Source: RYN-133 sp963754285
GTDB lineage: Bacteria; Actinomycetota; Actinomycetes; Mycobacteriales; Jatrophihabitantaceae
Reading direction: 5' to 3'
Assembly (NCBI GenBank): GCA_963754285.1
Contig: CAVWFN010000002.1
Coordinates: 62,001 to 126,000 of the forward strand
DNA length: 64,000 bases
Shown here: piece by piece, positions 36,357-45,206 of the stretch
How the letters are laid out: each line of letters begins with the position of its first letter
Position numbering within the stretch: position 1 is the first letter of the stretch
Notes under the pieces: model-generated
The model's input: only the letters and a program-made list of their open reading frames with translations
What the model was told of the DNA's origin: nothing
Database searches by the model: none
Made by a program: the position numbers and the translations under genes

Positions 36357-37117
36357 GCACGCTGGAGATCCGCGACCTGCACGTCACCGTCGGCGACGGC
36401 GACGACACGGCCGAGATCCTGAAGGGCGTCGACCTGACCGTGTCGTCGGGTGAGACCCACGCGATCATGGGCCCGAACGGGTCCGGCAAGTCGACGCTGG
36501 CCTACTCGGTCGCCGGCCACCCGAAGTACACCGTCACCTCCGGCACGATCACCCTCGACGGGCAGGACGTGCTGGCCATGACGGTCGACGAGCGGGCCCG
36601 TGCAGGCCTGTTCCTGGCGATGCAGTACCCGGTCGAGGTGCCCGGCGTCTCCGTGTCGAACTTCCTGCGCACCGCGGCAACCGCCGTGCGCGGCGAGGCA
36701 CCCAAGCTGCGCACCTGGGTGAAAGAGGTCAACTCCTCCATGGAGAGCCTCGGCATCGAAAAGTCGTTCGCCGAGCGCTCGGTCAACGAAGGCTTTTCCG
36801 GTGGCGAGAAGAAGCGCCACGAGATCCTGCAGCTCGAGCTGTTGCAGCCGAAGATCGCGATCCTCGACGAAACCGACTCGGGCCTCGACGTCGACGCGCT
36901 CCGTGTCGTCAGTGAGGGCGTCAACCGCGTTCGTGAGCAGGGCGTCGGCACACTGCTGATCACGCACTACACGCGCATCCTGAACTACATCAAGCCCGAC
37001 TTCGTGCACGTGTTCTTCGACGGACGCATCGTCGAGTCCGGGGGAGCGGAGCTCGCCGACCGGCTCGAGTCGGAGGGCTACGCACGCTTCGGCGTCGAGG
37101 AGACCGCGTCAGCATGA
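36353..37117 (+). CDS. sufC: Fe-S cluster assembly ATPase SufC
   Basis: 254 residues, ABC ATPase that powers SufBC2D. Walker A GPNGSGKSTL (about 41-50), the SufC-specific MQYPVEVPGVSVSNFLR, signature FSGGEKKR (about 146), Walker B IAILDETDSGLD and the switch THYTRIL. Overlaps both sufD and sufS by ATGA, so translation is coupled. Confidence 0.97.
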   Translation: MSTLEIRDLHVTVGDGDDTAEILKGVDLTVSSGETHAIMGPNGSGKSTLAYSVAGHPKYTVTSGTITLDGQDVLAMTVDERARAGLFLAMQYPVEVPGVSVSNFLRTAATAVRGEAPKLRTWVKEVNSSMESLGIEKSFAERSVNEGFSGGEKKRHEILQLELLQPKIAILDETDSGLDVDALRVVSEGVNRVREQGVGTLLITHYTRILNYIKPDFVHVFFDGRIVESGGAELADRLESEGYARFGVEETASA

Positions 37118-38367
37118 GCTTCGATGTCGAGGCGGTCCGCAAGGACTTCCCGATCCTGCAGCGGGAGGTCCACGGCGTCCCGCTCGTGTATCTCGACAGC
37201 GCCAACAGCGCGCAGAAGCCGCAGGTCGTCATCGACGCCGAGTCCGACCTGTACGCGAACCACTACGCCAACGTCGCGCGTGCAGTGCACACCCTCGGCA
37301 GCGAGGTCACCCACGCCTACGAGGGTGCACGTGACAAGGTCGCTGCGTTTCTCAACGCGCCGTCGCGCGACGAGGTGATCTTCACCCGCAACATCACCGA
37401 GGCGCTGAATCTGCTCGCGTACTCGTTCTCCAACGCGACGACCTTCCCCGGTGCCGAGCGTTTCCGGCTCGGTCCCGGCGACGAGATCGTCGTCACCGAG
37501 ATGGAGCACCACAGCAACATCGTTCCGTGGCAGCAGCTCGCGATACGTACCGGCGCGACCTTCAAATGGATCCCGATCGACGACGAGGGCCGCCTGGTCG
37601 AGTCGGCGATCGACGAGGTCATCACCGAGCGCACGAAGGTCGTCTCGTTCGTCTATCAGTCGAACGCGCTCGGCACGATCAACCCCGTCCGCCGCATCGT
37701 CGACCGCGCGCACGCCGTCGGTGCACTCGCGATCGTCGACGCCGCCCAAGCCGCGCCGCATCTGCCGCTCGACGTGCAGGCGCTCGGTGCCGACTTCGTC
37801 GCGTTCACCGGCCACAAGCTCTACGGCCCGTCCGGCGTGGGCGTGCTGTGGGGACGCTACGACCTGCTCGCCGAGCTGCCTCCCTTCCTCGGCGGCGGCG
37901 AGATGATCGAGACGGTCACGATGGAGCAGTCGACCTTCGCCGCGCCACCGCACCGCTTCGAGGCGGGGACGCCCATGATCGCGCAGGCGGTCGCGCTCGG
38001 CGCAGCCGTCGACTACGTCACGGCGCTCGGTATCGACAACATCCGCGAGCACGAGAAGGCACTGACCGCGTACGCGCTGGAGGGCCTGCAGACGATTCCT
38101 GAGCTGCGGATCATCGGCCCGAGCACGCCGGTAGAGCGGGGTGCCACGATCTCGTTCGCGCTCAAGGGCATCCACCCGCACGACGTCGCTCAATTGCTCG
38201 ACGAGCAGGGCATCGCGGTACGCGCCGGCCACCACTGCGCCCGTCCGGTCTGCGTGCGGTACGGAATACCTGCGACCACACGCGCGTCATTCGGTGTGTA
38301 CACGACCACGGACGAGATAGACGCGCTGGTGCAGGGTGTCGAGAAGGTGCAGGCGATCTTCGTATGA
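37114..38367 (+). CDS. sufS: cysteine desulfurase SufS
   Basis: 417 residues, PLP-dependent group II desulfurase. The PLP Lys is K235 in TGHKLYGPSG and the persulfide Cys is C375 in RAGHHCARPV. Early DSANSAQKP and TEMEHHSNIVPW are family marks. It hands sulfane sulfur to SufU, encoded by the next gene with a 4-nt overlap. Confidence 0.97.
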   Translation: MSFDVEAVRKDFPILQREVHGVPLVYLDSANSAQKPQVVIDAESDLYANHYANVARAVHTLGSEVTHAYEGARDKVAAFLNAPSRDEVIFTRNITEALNLLAYSFSNATTFPGAERFRLGPGDEIVVTEMEHHSNIVPWQQLAIRTGATFKWIPIDDEGRLVESAIDEVITERTKVVSFVYQSNALGTINPVRRIVDRAHAVGALAIVDAAQAAPHLPLDVQALGADFVAFTGHKLYGPSGVGVLWGRYDLLAELPPFLGGGEMIETVTMEQSTFAAPPHRFEAGTPMIAQAVALGAAVDYVTALGIDNIREHEKALTAYALEGLQTIPELRIIGPSTPVERGATISFALKGIHPHDVAQLLDEQGIAVRAGHHCARPVCVRYGIPATTRASFGVYTTTDEIDALVQGVEKVQAIFV

Positions 38368-38834
38368 CTGCCTCGATGGATTCGATGTACCAGCAGATCA
38401 TTCTCGATCACTACAAGAACCCGCACCACCGCGGCCTGGTCGATCCGTTCGACGCCGAGGTGCACCACGTCAACCCGACCTGCGGGGACGAAGTCACACT
38501 GCGGGTCGCGCTGCGCGACGGCGCGATCGCCGAACTCGGCTGGGACGGCGAGGGCTGCTCGATCAGCCAGGCCTCCACGTCCGTGATGAGCGACCTGGTC
38601 GTCGGAAAGCCGATCGACGAGGCGATGGCGCTCCAAAAGAAATTCCTCGACCTCATGCAGTCGCAGGGCAAGGCAGAACTCACCGACGACGACGAAGAAG
38701 AGCTCGACGACGCGGTCGCGTTCGAGGGCGTGTCCAAATACCCGGCGCGTGTGAAGTGCGCCCTGCTCGGCTGGATGGCAATGAAGAGTGCTGTCGCCGA
38801 GGCCGGCTGGCAGACGGAGGAAGACAATGACTGA
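38364..38834 (+). CDS. sufU: zinc-dependent sulfur-transfer protein SufU
   Basis: 156 residues, IscU-like fold. Zinc ligands C40 (NPTCGD, with D42), C65 (GEGCSIS) and C132 (RVKCALLGW) are conserved, together with the helical insertion between the second and third Cys that marks SufU rather than IscU. It accepts sulfur from SufS. It overlaps the following DUF59 gene by 8 nt. Confidence 0.95.
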   Translation: MTASMDSMYQQIILDHYKNPHHRGLVDPFDAEVHHVNPTCGDEVTLRVALRDGAIAELGWDGEGCSISQASTSVMSDLVVGKPIDEAMALQKKFLDLMQSQGKAELTDDDEEELDDAVAFEGVSKYPARVKCALLGWMAMKSAVAEAGWQTEEDND

Positions 38835-39177
38835 GACCACCACGACCGTGCCGTCACGCGACGACATCGACGAGGCGATGCGCGACGTCGTCGACCCGGA
38901 GCTCGGGATCAACGTCGTCGACCTCGGTTTGGTCTACGACGCTCGCGTCGACGAGACCGAGGGCGGAAACGTCGTCACCCTCGACATGACGCTGACCTCA
39001 GCCGCGTGCCCGCTCACCGACGTCATCGAGGACCAGGCGCACGAGGCGCTCACCGGTGGTCCGAAGCCGCTCGCCGGCGACGTGAAGATCAACTGGGTCT
39101 GGATGCCGCCGTGGGGACCGGACAAGATCACCGACGAGGGCCGCGAGCAGTTGCGCGCGCTCGGCTTCAACGTCTGA
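38827..39177 (+). CDS. MIP18/DUF59 family Fe-S assembly protein (SufT-like)
   Basis: 116 residues. The DUF59 core DVVDPELGINVVDLGLVYD (about 19-37) and MTLTSAACPLTD with the conserved Cys are present, and the end NWVWMPPWGPDKITDEGREQLRALGFNV is family-typical. SufT-like proteins help Fe-S carrier function. ATG within the end of sufU (8-nt overlap); last gene of the suf operon. Confidence 0.92.
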   Translation: MTETTTTVPSRDDIDEAMRDVVDPELGINVVDLGLVYDARVDETEGGNVVTLDMTLTSAACPLTDVIEDQAHEALTGGPKPLAGDVKINWVWMPPWGPDKITDEGREQLRALGFNV

Positions 39178-39179
39178 GT

Positions 39180-39213
39180 GCTCTCGACATGAGAGCTGGC
39201 CCAGACTCGGGCC
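39180..39213 (+). terminator. two tandem hairpins after the suf operon
   Basis: GCTCTC-GACAT-GAGAGC (39180-39196) is directly followed by GGCCC-AGACTC-GGGCC (39198-39213). They begin 2 nt after the stop codon of the last suf gene. No T-run follows, so they may act as a non-canonical terminator or as 3' protection. Confidence 0.5.
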
Positions 39214-39244
39214 TGGTGTCGGTCTGTCGCTGATCACGCATGTC

Positions 39245-39256
39245 TAGGTTGGTTGC
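39245..39256 (+). promoter_or_regulatory. leaderless -10 box for the metallophosphoesterase
   Basis: TAGGTT at 39245-39250, then GGTTGC, then the ATG at 39257. No Shine-Dalgarno sequence is needed for this arrangement. Confidence 0.4.
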
Positions 39257-40798
39257 ATGGACGGGCCGACGACGAATCGCCGCGCCGATGGCCGCATCGG
39301 CGACCTGATCGCCCGCCCTGTCACGCGCAGAGCCGCCCTTGGCGCAGTTCTTGCCGGCGGGGTCGCGACGGCAACAGCGATTCTCTGGCCGAGGTCCGGG
39401 ACGTCGTCGAATGTGCCGGTGAGCGCGCAATGGCTGACCTTCGCCGACGACCCGATGCGCGACATGTTCGTTTCGTGGTCTGCGGCGTCCCGCCCGGACC
39501 ATGCAGCTGTTCGCTGGGGCACCAGCGCAACCGGGCAGCACAGTGCCGGCGCGGCAAGCCGCCGCGTGCCGGTGCCGAGGGATCGATCCGGCCTGGCGCC
39601 GCAACCCACCTACTACAACCTCGCGCACATCACGGGGCTGGAGCCGGCAACGACTTATCACTACTCCGTCACGAACGACGGGCGCACCTGGACACCGGAT
39701 GCAACGTTCGCCACCGCGCCGAGTGCGGCCGAGCCCTTTCGGTTCACCGCCTTCGGCGATCAGGGTTCACACCACGACACGTCCGTGCAGATGACGCAAG
39801 TGATCGCCAAACTGCAACCCGCGTTCCACTTGGTCGCCGGCGACCTGGCTTACGCAACGTCCGCTGGCGGCGCCACGGCTCCCACAGCGGCTGAGTTCCA
39901 CCCCACGGCGTGGGACCGGTATCTCGCGAACATCACGACCGCCGCGGCCACCGTGCCGTGGGCGCCGGTCGCCGGTTCGCATGAGATAGAGCCGCTCGGC
40001 GATGACACGTACGCAGGCTTCATCACCCGGTTTCCGCAGCGGGTGGACGCGTCGTCGGGATCGCCTGTCGTGCGGTCTTTCGTGTACGGCAACGTAGCCT
40101 TCGTCCAGCTCGACGGGAACGACGTGTCCGAGCAGGAACGCGGCAACGCCGGCTACACCCACGGAGCGCAGACGCGTTGGCTGGCTGCAACGCTCGAGCG
40201 CCTACGCGACTCGACACCCGGCGTCGACTTCATCGTCGTCATCTGCAACTGCTGCGCGTATTCCTCGAACTCACGGCACGGCTCGGACGGGGGAGTCCGC
40301 GAGACGTGGGGGCCGCTGTTCGACAGGTACAAGGTCGACCTCGTGATCAGCGGCCATGTGCATGCGTACGAGCGCACCCACCCGATCCGCGGCGGACAGG
40401 TCACCCGCACCGTGGCGGCCGGCGACCGCGTCCAACCAGCGACCGATGGCACGACCTACATCTGCTGCGGCGGTGGCGGAAACGGCCTCTATTCGACATG
40501 GCTCGGTCCGACGGACGGCGGCGATGCCGCCTCGCCGTCGGCGGGGTCCGGTCCGAAGATGTGGGCGTTGCGCGGCGACAAGCCGATACAGATCCCCGAT
40601 GCCACCGCGGGATTCTCGGCGTATCGACGCGCGGTCTACAGCTGCCTCGTCGTCGATGTGATTCCCGGCAAGGGATCCGGCACGACCGCCACGTTGCGGG
40701 TGCACGCGATCATGCCGGCGCAAAGCGGTGCAGTCGTGACGAAGCCGCATGAGCACACCATCATCGACTCGATTCACCTGCAACGGACGGTCACCTGA
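39257..40798 (+). CDS. secreted purple-acid-phosphatase-like metallophosphoesterase with altered metal motifs
   Basis: 513 residues. A twin-arginine signal (TRRAALGAVLAGG, Arg24-Arg25) predicts Tat export. A fibronectin-like N-terminal domain (about 53-155) precedes the metallophosphoesterase domain with GDQG (167-170), GDLAYA (195-200) and GHVHAYER (366-373). Two usual ligand positions look changed: the GNHE motif reads GSHE (240-243), and the place of the conserved His before the C-A-x-S-S segment reads ICNCCAYSS (about 329-337). It may be a folded but weakened or differently metallated hydrolase. Leaderless start. Confidence 0.82.
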   Translation: MDGPTTNRRADGRIGDLIARPVTRRAALGAVLAGGVATATAILWPRSGTSSNVPVSAQWLTFADDPMRDMFVSWSAASRPDHAAVRWGTSATGQHSAGAASRRVPVPRDRSGLAPQPTYYNLAHITGLEPATTYHYSVTNDGRTWTPDATFATAPSAAEPFRFTAFGDQGSHHDTSVQMTQVIAKLQPAFHLVAGDLAYATSAGGATAPTAAEFHPTAWDRYLANITTAAATVPWAPVAGSHEIEPLGDDTYAGFITRFPQRVDASSGSPVVRSFVYGNVAFVQLDGNDVSEQERGNAGYTHGAQTRWLAATLERLRDSTPGVDFIVVICNCCAYSSNSRHGSDGGVRETWGPLFDRYKVDLVISGHVHAYERTHPIRGGQVTRTVAAGDRVQPATDGTTYICCGGGGNGLYSTWLGPTDGGDAASPSAGSGPKMWALRGDKPIQIPDATAGFSAYRRAVYSCLVVDVIPGKGSGTTATLRVHAIMPAQSGAVVTKPHEHTIIDSIHLQRTVT

Positions 40799-40892
40799 GG
40801 ACCGGTCGGTTGCTCCTTTTCCCCGAGCCGATCTTCGTGAGAGTCTTCGGCTACCCCGCCGCAGGGCGGTTGGTCGGGGGAGGGGACCTCTG

Positions 40893-42347
40893 ATGTTCAG
40901 ACGCAATTCCGGTGTGCCCGCGGTACGGGTCTTCGCAGTCGCGGGCCTTGCGTCGGCGCTGCTTTGTGTTCCCGCGGTCGCGGTGAGCGCCGCAGCGACG
41001 CCGAATCTGGACTGGCCGCAGTACCTGCACGGTCCGCAGCACAGTTCCGTCAGCGCGGCCACGGCCATCACCACGTCCAATGCGTCCGGCGTGCACCAGG
41101 CGTGGCACTGGCAGCCACCGACCGTGAGCGGCCAGCCGACCCCCAACCTCGACGCCAGTCCGACGGTCGTCGGCGGTCGCGTCTACATCGGCAGCGAGAG
41201 CGGTCAGTTCTACGCGTTGAGCGAGTCGGCCGGCACGGTCGCCTGGCACCGCCAGCTCGACACCGAAGCGAGCCAGACCTGCCCGGCGCGCGGGATCACC
41301 TCGACGGCGGCTGTGCTGCCGGACCCGACCACCAATACCGTGACCGCCTACGTGTCCGGCGCGCGCTACCTGTACGCGCTCAACGCGGCGAACGGCAATC
41401 AGGTCTGGAAGACCGAGATCGGCCCGGCACACCCGTCCAGCCCGAACGCGTACTACAACTGGTCGTCACCGACTGTCGTCGCCGGCCACATCTACGTCGG
41501 CATTTCCTCGAGCTGCGACAAACCGATGGTCCGCGCCGGCGTCGTCGAGCTCGACCAGCACACCGGCAAGGTGCTGCACACCTGGTACGACGAGCCCGCC
41601 GGGTCGATCGGTGGCAGCGTCTGGGCGAGCGTCGCAGCGTCCTCGAACGGCAGCGACGTCTGGGTGTCGACCGGCAACGACTGCGACCCTTCGACCGACA
41701 CCTGCCCGGCCGGCAACCAGAACGGCAACTCCGTGTCGGTCGTGCACCTGTCGGGATCCCTGACGTTCCTGCAGGGCTGGCAGGCGACGTCGTCGCTGCG
41801 GCATGACTGGGACTTCGGTTCGTCGCCCACGCTGTTCGGCTCCGGCACAGCGCAGCACGTCGGGGCCTGCAACAAGAGCGGCACCTACTACGCGCTGACC
41901 GCCAAGCCCATCGGCAGCTCGCCGCTGTGGAGCCACACCCTGGGCGCCTCGGCCGGCGCGACCGGGTCGTGCCTTGCGAGCGCCGTCTGGGACGGCTCGG
42001 CCGGCACGTTGTTCGCGGGCGGGCCGGGCACAACGATCGGTGGCACGACCTACGGCGGATCGGTGCGCAAGATCAACCCGTCGACCGGTGCCTTCGTCTG
42101 GCAGCGGGGTCTGTCGTGCGCGGTGATGGGTACCCCCTCACTCGACGGCGCAGGCGTGCTCGCCGTCGGCACGTACCGCGGTCCGACCTCGAGCACTCCC
42201 GGCGCGTACCTGATCAACGCGGCGAACGGGGCGATCCTGAAGACGCTCCCGATCGCGTCGCAGCCGGTGTTCGCACAGCCGGTGTTCGCACAGAGCCAGC
42301 TGTTCGTCGCGACCGAGTCGGGCGGGCTCTACGCGTTCACCCCGTAG
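40893..42347 (+). CDS. exported PQQ-type beta-propeller repeat protein
   Basis: 484 residues. A signal peptide (about 1-35, ending SAAA) is followed by repeated WD-like blades with the PQQ pattern: SPTVVGGRVYIGSESGQFYAL, LYALNAANGNQVWKTEI, SPTVVAGHIYVG, VRKINPSTGAFVWQ. Eight-bladed PQQ propellers serve as dehydrogenases or as binding scaffolds; dehydrogenase catalytic residues are not evident. Near the end QPVFA is repeated twice, from a 15-bp tandem duplication at about 42262-42291. A GGGGGAGGGG ribosome-binding site lies upstream. It overlaps the convergent gene by 11 bp. Confidence 0.82.
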   Translation: MFRRNSGVPAVRVFAVAGLASALLCVPAVAVSAAATPNLDWPQYLHGPQHSSVSAATAITTSNASGVHQAWHWQPPTVSGQPTPNLDASPTVVGGRVYIGSESGQFYALSESAGTVAWHRQLDTEASQTCPARGITSTAAVLPDPTTNTVTAYVSGARYLYALNAANGNQVWKTEIGPAHPSSPNAYYNWSSPTVVAGHIYVGISSSCDKPMVRAGVVELDQHTGKVLHTWYDEPAGSIGGSVWASVAASSNGSDVWVSTGNDCDPSTDTCPAGNQNGNSVSVVHLSGSLTFLQGWQATSSLRHDWDFGSSPTLFGSGTAQHVGACNKSGTYYALTAKPIGSSPLWSHTLGASAGATGSCLASAVWDGSAGTLFAGGPGTTIGGTTYGGSVRKINPSTGAFVWQRGLSCAVMGTPSLDGAGVLAVGTYRGPTSSTPGAYLINAANGAILKTLPIASQPVFAQPVFAQSQLFVATESGGLYAFTP

Positions 42348-43779
42348 GCGCCTGAAGGCTCAGGCAGTCGGCCAAGAAGTTCTGCGAGGTACTGCTCAGC
42401 GCCGCGTGCAGCGAGTAGTGCAGGACGTCGCCGGCCGCAGCGGCGGTGGCCTTGACGCTCACCGGGTGCCAGTCGGTGTCGCCGAGGGTGACGGTCGACG
42501 TGTGGGTCGCGACCGTCTTGCCGGCCGGGGTCTTCTCGACCAGCGACAGCGACACCTTCTTGCCGGCGACACTCGCGCTCACTTCGCCGGCCGCGGTGTA
42601 GGTCGTGCCCTTCGTGGTGGACGAGACCCAGACCGGATTCGCGTTCGTCACGCCGGCCTGCCCGGAACCCGACTTGATGCCGACCTGCAGTGCCCACGAT
42701 CCGTCGTAACTGCCGCCGGACGGCTCGACCCGGCTGAGTTTCGAACCCGAGTTGTACGGGCCGGTCCAGCCGCTCTGATCGGACTCCAGGCTGAGATTGC
42801 CTGAATACTCCGTCGTGCCGGTCGGGGTGCTTGCGCACCCGGACGGCGGAGGTGGCGGCGGGGGCGACGAGCCGCCGAACACCGGCAGGGTGTCCGCGGT
42901 GCACGCGTTGGCCAGGCAATCGAGACCGAGTCCCTTTTCGAACGTCGCAAACGCCGAGTAGTGGTTGTACGCGTCGGTGTAGGTGCCGGCCTGCACCTGC
43001 GGTCCGAGGACGATCATCATCGTGTTCGGGTTCGCCGTCGGCTCGTAGCCCTCGTCGTAGGTCACGAAGATCACGCCGTCCGACCCGAACGCCGGCGAGG
43101 CCTCGATGAGCGGGATCTCCTTCTTCAGGAAGTTGTCGTACTCAGTGATGATGTTCGCTTTGTTGCACGAGTGGTACGAGTCCTCGCAGAGGTTCGGGTT
43201 GACCAGGTTGAAGGCCGGCACGTCGCCTGACTTCAGGTCGTTGTTGAAGTAGCTCATGTCGTCGGGCCCGGTCGTGCCGGCCGGCACGTCGTAGGTGGAA
43301 CACGGCAGCCCCGAGTAGTAGAGCACCGGGTTGTGACCTACCTTGTAGGCGTTCAGCGCGTCGGTCGTTCCCGTCGAACTCCGATAGCAGTTGGACGGCA
43401 TCGACTCGTTCCAGTCTTTCCAGTTGCCATCGCCGAGCTGCGAGAAAATGCTCGGGACGTCGAATTGGCCGCACGGTCCCTTGGGCTGGCACGGCGCGAA
43501 CTGACCCGACGTGAGTGCCACGTAATCAGCGAGTGAACCCTTGGTCACGTCGCTGTAGTCGGTGAACCACGCGCCCGCAGGTTTCAGCGTCTTCATGATG
43601 TACGGCGCATTCGAAGAATTGAGCTGGAACAGCGACTTGTTCTCGCCGATCAGCAGAAATACGTGCCCGAAGGACGGGACACTGCTGTCCGCCACGGCAA
43701 CGGGCTGGCCGAGGCCCAGGACAGGAAAGCTGATAGTAATTGGCACGATCGCGAGCCGAAAAATTGTACGGACGCGCAT
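42337..43779 (-). CDS. secreted phosphoesterase (acid phosphatase / phospholipase C family) with C-terminal binding module
   Basis: 480 residues. A signal peptide (about 1-30) leads to a PF04185-type phosphoesterase domain (about 35-300): HVFLLIGENKSLFQL, DYSDVTKGSLADYVALTSGQ, FVTYDEGYE and the late HYSAFATFEKGLGLDCLANA match AcpA/PLC-like enzymes. A PPPPPPP linker (about 307) joins a C-terminal beta-sandwich (about 325-480) resembling carbohydrate-binding modules (SLESDQSGWTG, WHPVSVKATA). ATG preceded by GGGGGGAA. It likely acts at the cell surface on phosphate esters. Confidence 0.85.
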   Translation of the reverse strand: MRVRTIFRLAIVPITISFPVLGLGQPVAVADSSVPSFGHVFLLIGENKSLFQLNSSNAPYIMKTLKPAGAWFTDYSDVTKGSLADYVALTSGQFAPCQPKGPCGQFDVPSIFSQLGDGNWKDWNESMPSNCYRSSTGTTDALNAYKVGHNPVLYYSGLPCSTYDVPAGTTGPDDMSYFNNDLKSGDVPAFNLVNPNLCEDSYHSCNKANIITEYDNFLKKEIPLIEASPAFGSDGVIFVTYDEGYEPTANPNTMMIVLGPQVQAGTYTDAYNHYSAFATFEKGLGLDCLANACTADTLPVFGGSSPPPPPPPSGCASTPTGTTEYSGNLSLESDQSGWTGPYNSGSKLSRVEPSGGSYDGSWALQVGIKSGSGQAGVTNANPVWVSSTTKGTTYTAAGEVSASVAGKKVSLSLVEKTPAGKTVATHTSTVTLGDTDWHPVSVKATAAAAGDVLHYSLHAALSSTSQNFLADCLSLQAPTG

Positions 43780-43928
43780 TGGTGATTCCCCCCTATGCGC
43801 TGGTCACAATCGGCCGCCCCGCGATTGCACACATCAGCGCTCCCCGAAGGGGGACTTTATCCCGCTGTCCCGGTTGGTCCAAACGGTCGGCTTCGAGCGG
43901 CTCGATCCGTCGGCCTCAACCGGTGGCC

Positions 43929-43942
43929 CTACACCGGTGTAG
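43929..43942. promoter_or_regulatory. perfect 14-bp palindrome upstream of the acyl-CoA dehydrogenase
   Basis: CTACACCGGTGTAG is perfectly self-complementary and lies 45 bp before the start of the acyl-CoA dehydrogenase gene, in the 208-bp divergent region shared with the phosphoesterase gene. The size fits a dimeric repressor such as a TetR-type regulator. A short CCCC-GAA-GGGG hairpin lies at 43842-43852. Confidence 0.45.
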
Positions 43943-43987
43943 TTCGCGCCGGGCGTAGCGACGTGTCCGTTTGGGCAAGACTTCGGC

Positions 43988-45184
43988 ATGGCCGATCTCG
44001 TTCCAGGAACGCACGCAGACGTCGACGCCGATTTTTTCGGTTATCGAGGACTGCTCGATGCCGAGGAGCGCGAGATGCTCGACGGACTGCGCACCTGGCT
44101 CGAGAAGAACGTCGCGCCGATCGTCGACGACTTCTGGGCGCGTGCGGAGTTCCCGCACGACCTCGTCCCTGCGCTCGCCGAACTCGACATCATGGGCCTG
44201 GCGCTCGACCTGGATGACCGACCCGCACGCCGTCGACTGCTCTCCGGCTTCGTCGGCATGGAACTGGCCCGGGTCGACGCGTCCATTGCGTCGTTCTACG
44301 GAGTGCACAGCGGTCTGGCGATGGGCAGCATCCACCAGTGCGGGTCGGACGAGCAGCGCGCCCGCTGGTTACCGCCGATGCGCCGCCTCGAACTCATCGG
44401 CGCCTTCGGCCTGACCGAGCCGCACGGCGGATCCGACGTCGCCGGCGGCCTCGAGACCACCGCGCGCCGCGACGGCGACGACTGGATCCTCGACGGTGCG
44501 AAACGTTGGATCGGCAACGGCACCTTCGCCGATCTTGTGGTGGTGTGGGCGCGCGACGTCGCCGACGACTCGGTCAAGGGGTTCGTCGTCGAGAAGCAGC
44601 TGCCTGGCTTCACCGCGACGAAGATGGAGAACAAGCTCGCGCTGCGCATCACGCAGAATGCCGACATCACCCTCGACGGCGTGCGGGTGCCCGAGGCCAA
44701 TCGGTTGCAGAACGCCAACTCCTTCGACGACACCAATGCGGTGCTGCGCAACACGAGGGGGAGTGTCGCGTGGAGCGCCGTCGGAGTCATGGCCGGCGCG
44801 TACGAGGTGGCTGTCAACTACGCGCGTGGCCGCGAGCAGTTCGGCAGGCCCATCGGCGGGTTCCAGCTCGTCCAGGATCTGCTGGCACGGATGCTCGGCA
44901 ATCTGACCGCCTCGCTCGGTATGGCGGTACGAGGTGCCCAGCTGCAGGACGAAGGTCAGTTCGAAGACGCGCAGGGAGCGCTCGCGAAGTCGTTCTGCAC
45001 GACCCGGCTGCGCGAGAGCGTCGCTTGGGGCCGCGAGCTGATGGGCGGAAACGGCATCATTCTCGACTACGGCATGGCTCGCTACTTCAACGATGCCGAA
45101 GCGCTGTACAGCTATGAAGGCACCCGTGAAATCAACACCCTGATCGTCGGACGTGCGATCACGGGCGAGAGCGCGTTCACCTGA
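43988..45184 (+). CDS. acyl-CoA dehydrogenase, glutaryl-CoA dehydrogenase-like
   Basis: 398 residues, FAD flavoprotein. GAFGLTEPHGGSDVAG (about 138-153), WIGNGTFADL, and the C-terminal YEGTREINTLIVGRAITG with the catalytic Glu are clear; the last motif resembles glutaryl-CoA dehydrogenases more than straight-chain ones. It may act in lysine/tryptophan or short-chain acyl-CoA oxidation. As I recall, a fadE gene also follows the suf operon in mycobacteria. Possible regulation through the upstream palindrome. Confidence 0.9.
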   Translation: MADLVPGTHADVDADFFGYRGLLDAEEREMLDGLRTWLEKNVAPIVDDFWARAEFPHDLVPALAELDIMGLALDLDDRPARRRLLSGFVGMELARVDASIASFYGVHSGLAMGSIHQCGSDEQRARWLPPMRRLELIGAFGLTEPHGGSDVAGGLETTARRDGDDWILDGAKRWIGNGTFADLVVVWARDVADDSVKGFVVEKQLPGFTATKMENKLALRITQNADITLDGVRVPEANRLQNANSFDDTNAVLRNTRGSVAWSAVGVMAGAYEVAVNYARGREQFGRPIGGFQLVQDLLARMLGNLTASLGMAVRGAQLQDEGQFEDAQGALAKSFCTTRLRESVAWGRELMGGNGIILDYGMARYFNDAEALYSYEGTREINTLIVGRAITGESAFT

Positions 45185-45194
45185 CGAGCGCCGG

Positions 45195-45200
45195 TATCAT
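45195..45200 (+). promoter_or_regulatory. -10 box of the ABC-F transcript
   Basis: TATCAT at 45195-45200 is followed by 6 nt and a GTG at 45207. The transcript would thus begin exactly on the start codon of a mini-ORF, 73 nt before the ABC-F gene. Confidence 0.5.
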
Positions 45201-45206
45201 CGAGGT

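Noticed and set aside
42262..42291. 15-bp tandem duplication in the propeller gene as a mobile or regulatory repeat
   Set aside because: Two units only, in frame, encoding QPVFA twice; most simply a slippage event.
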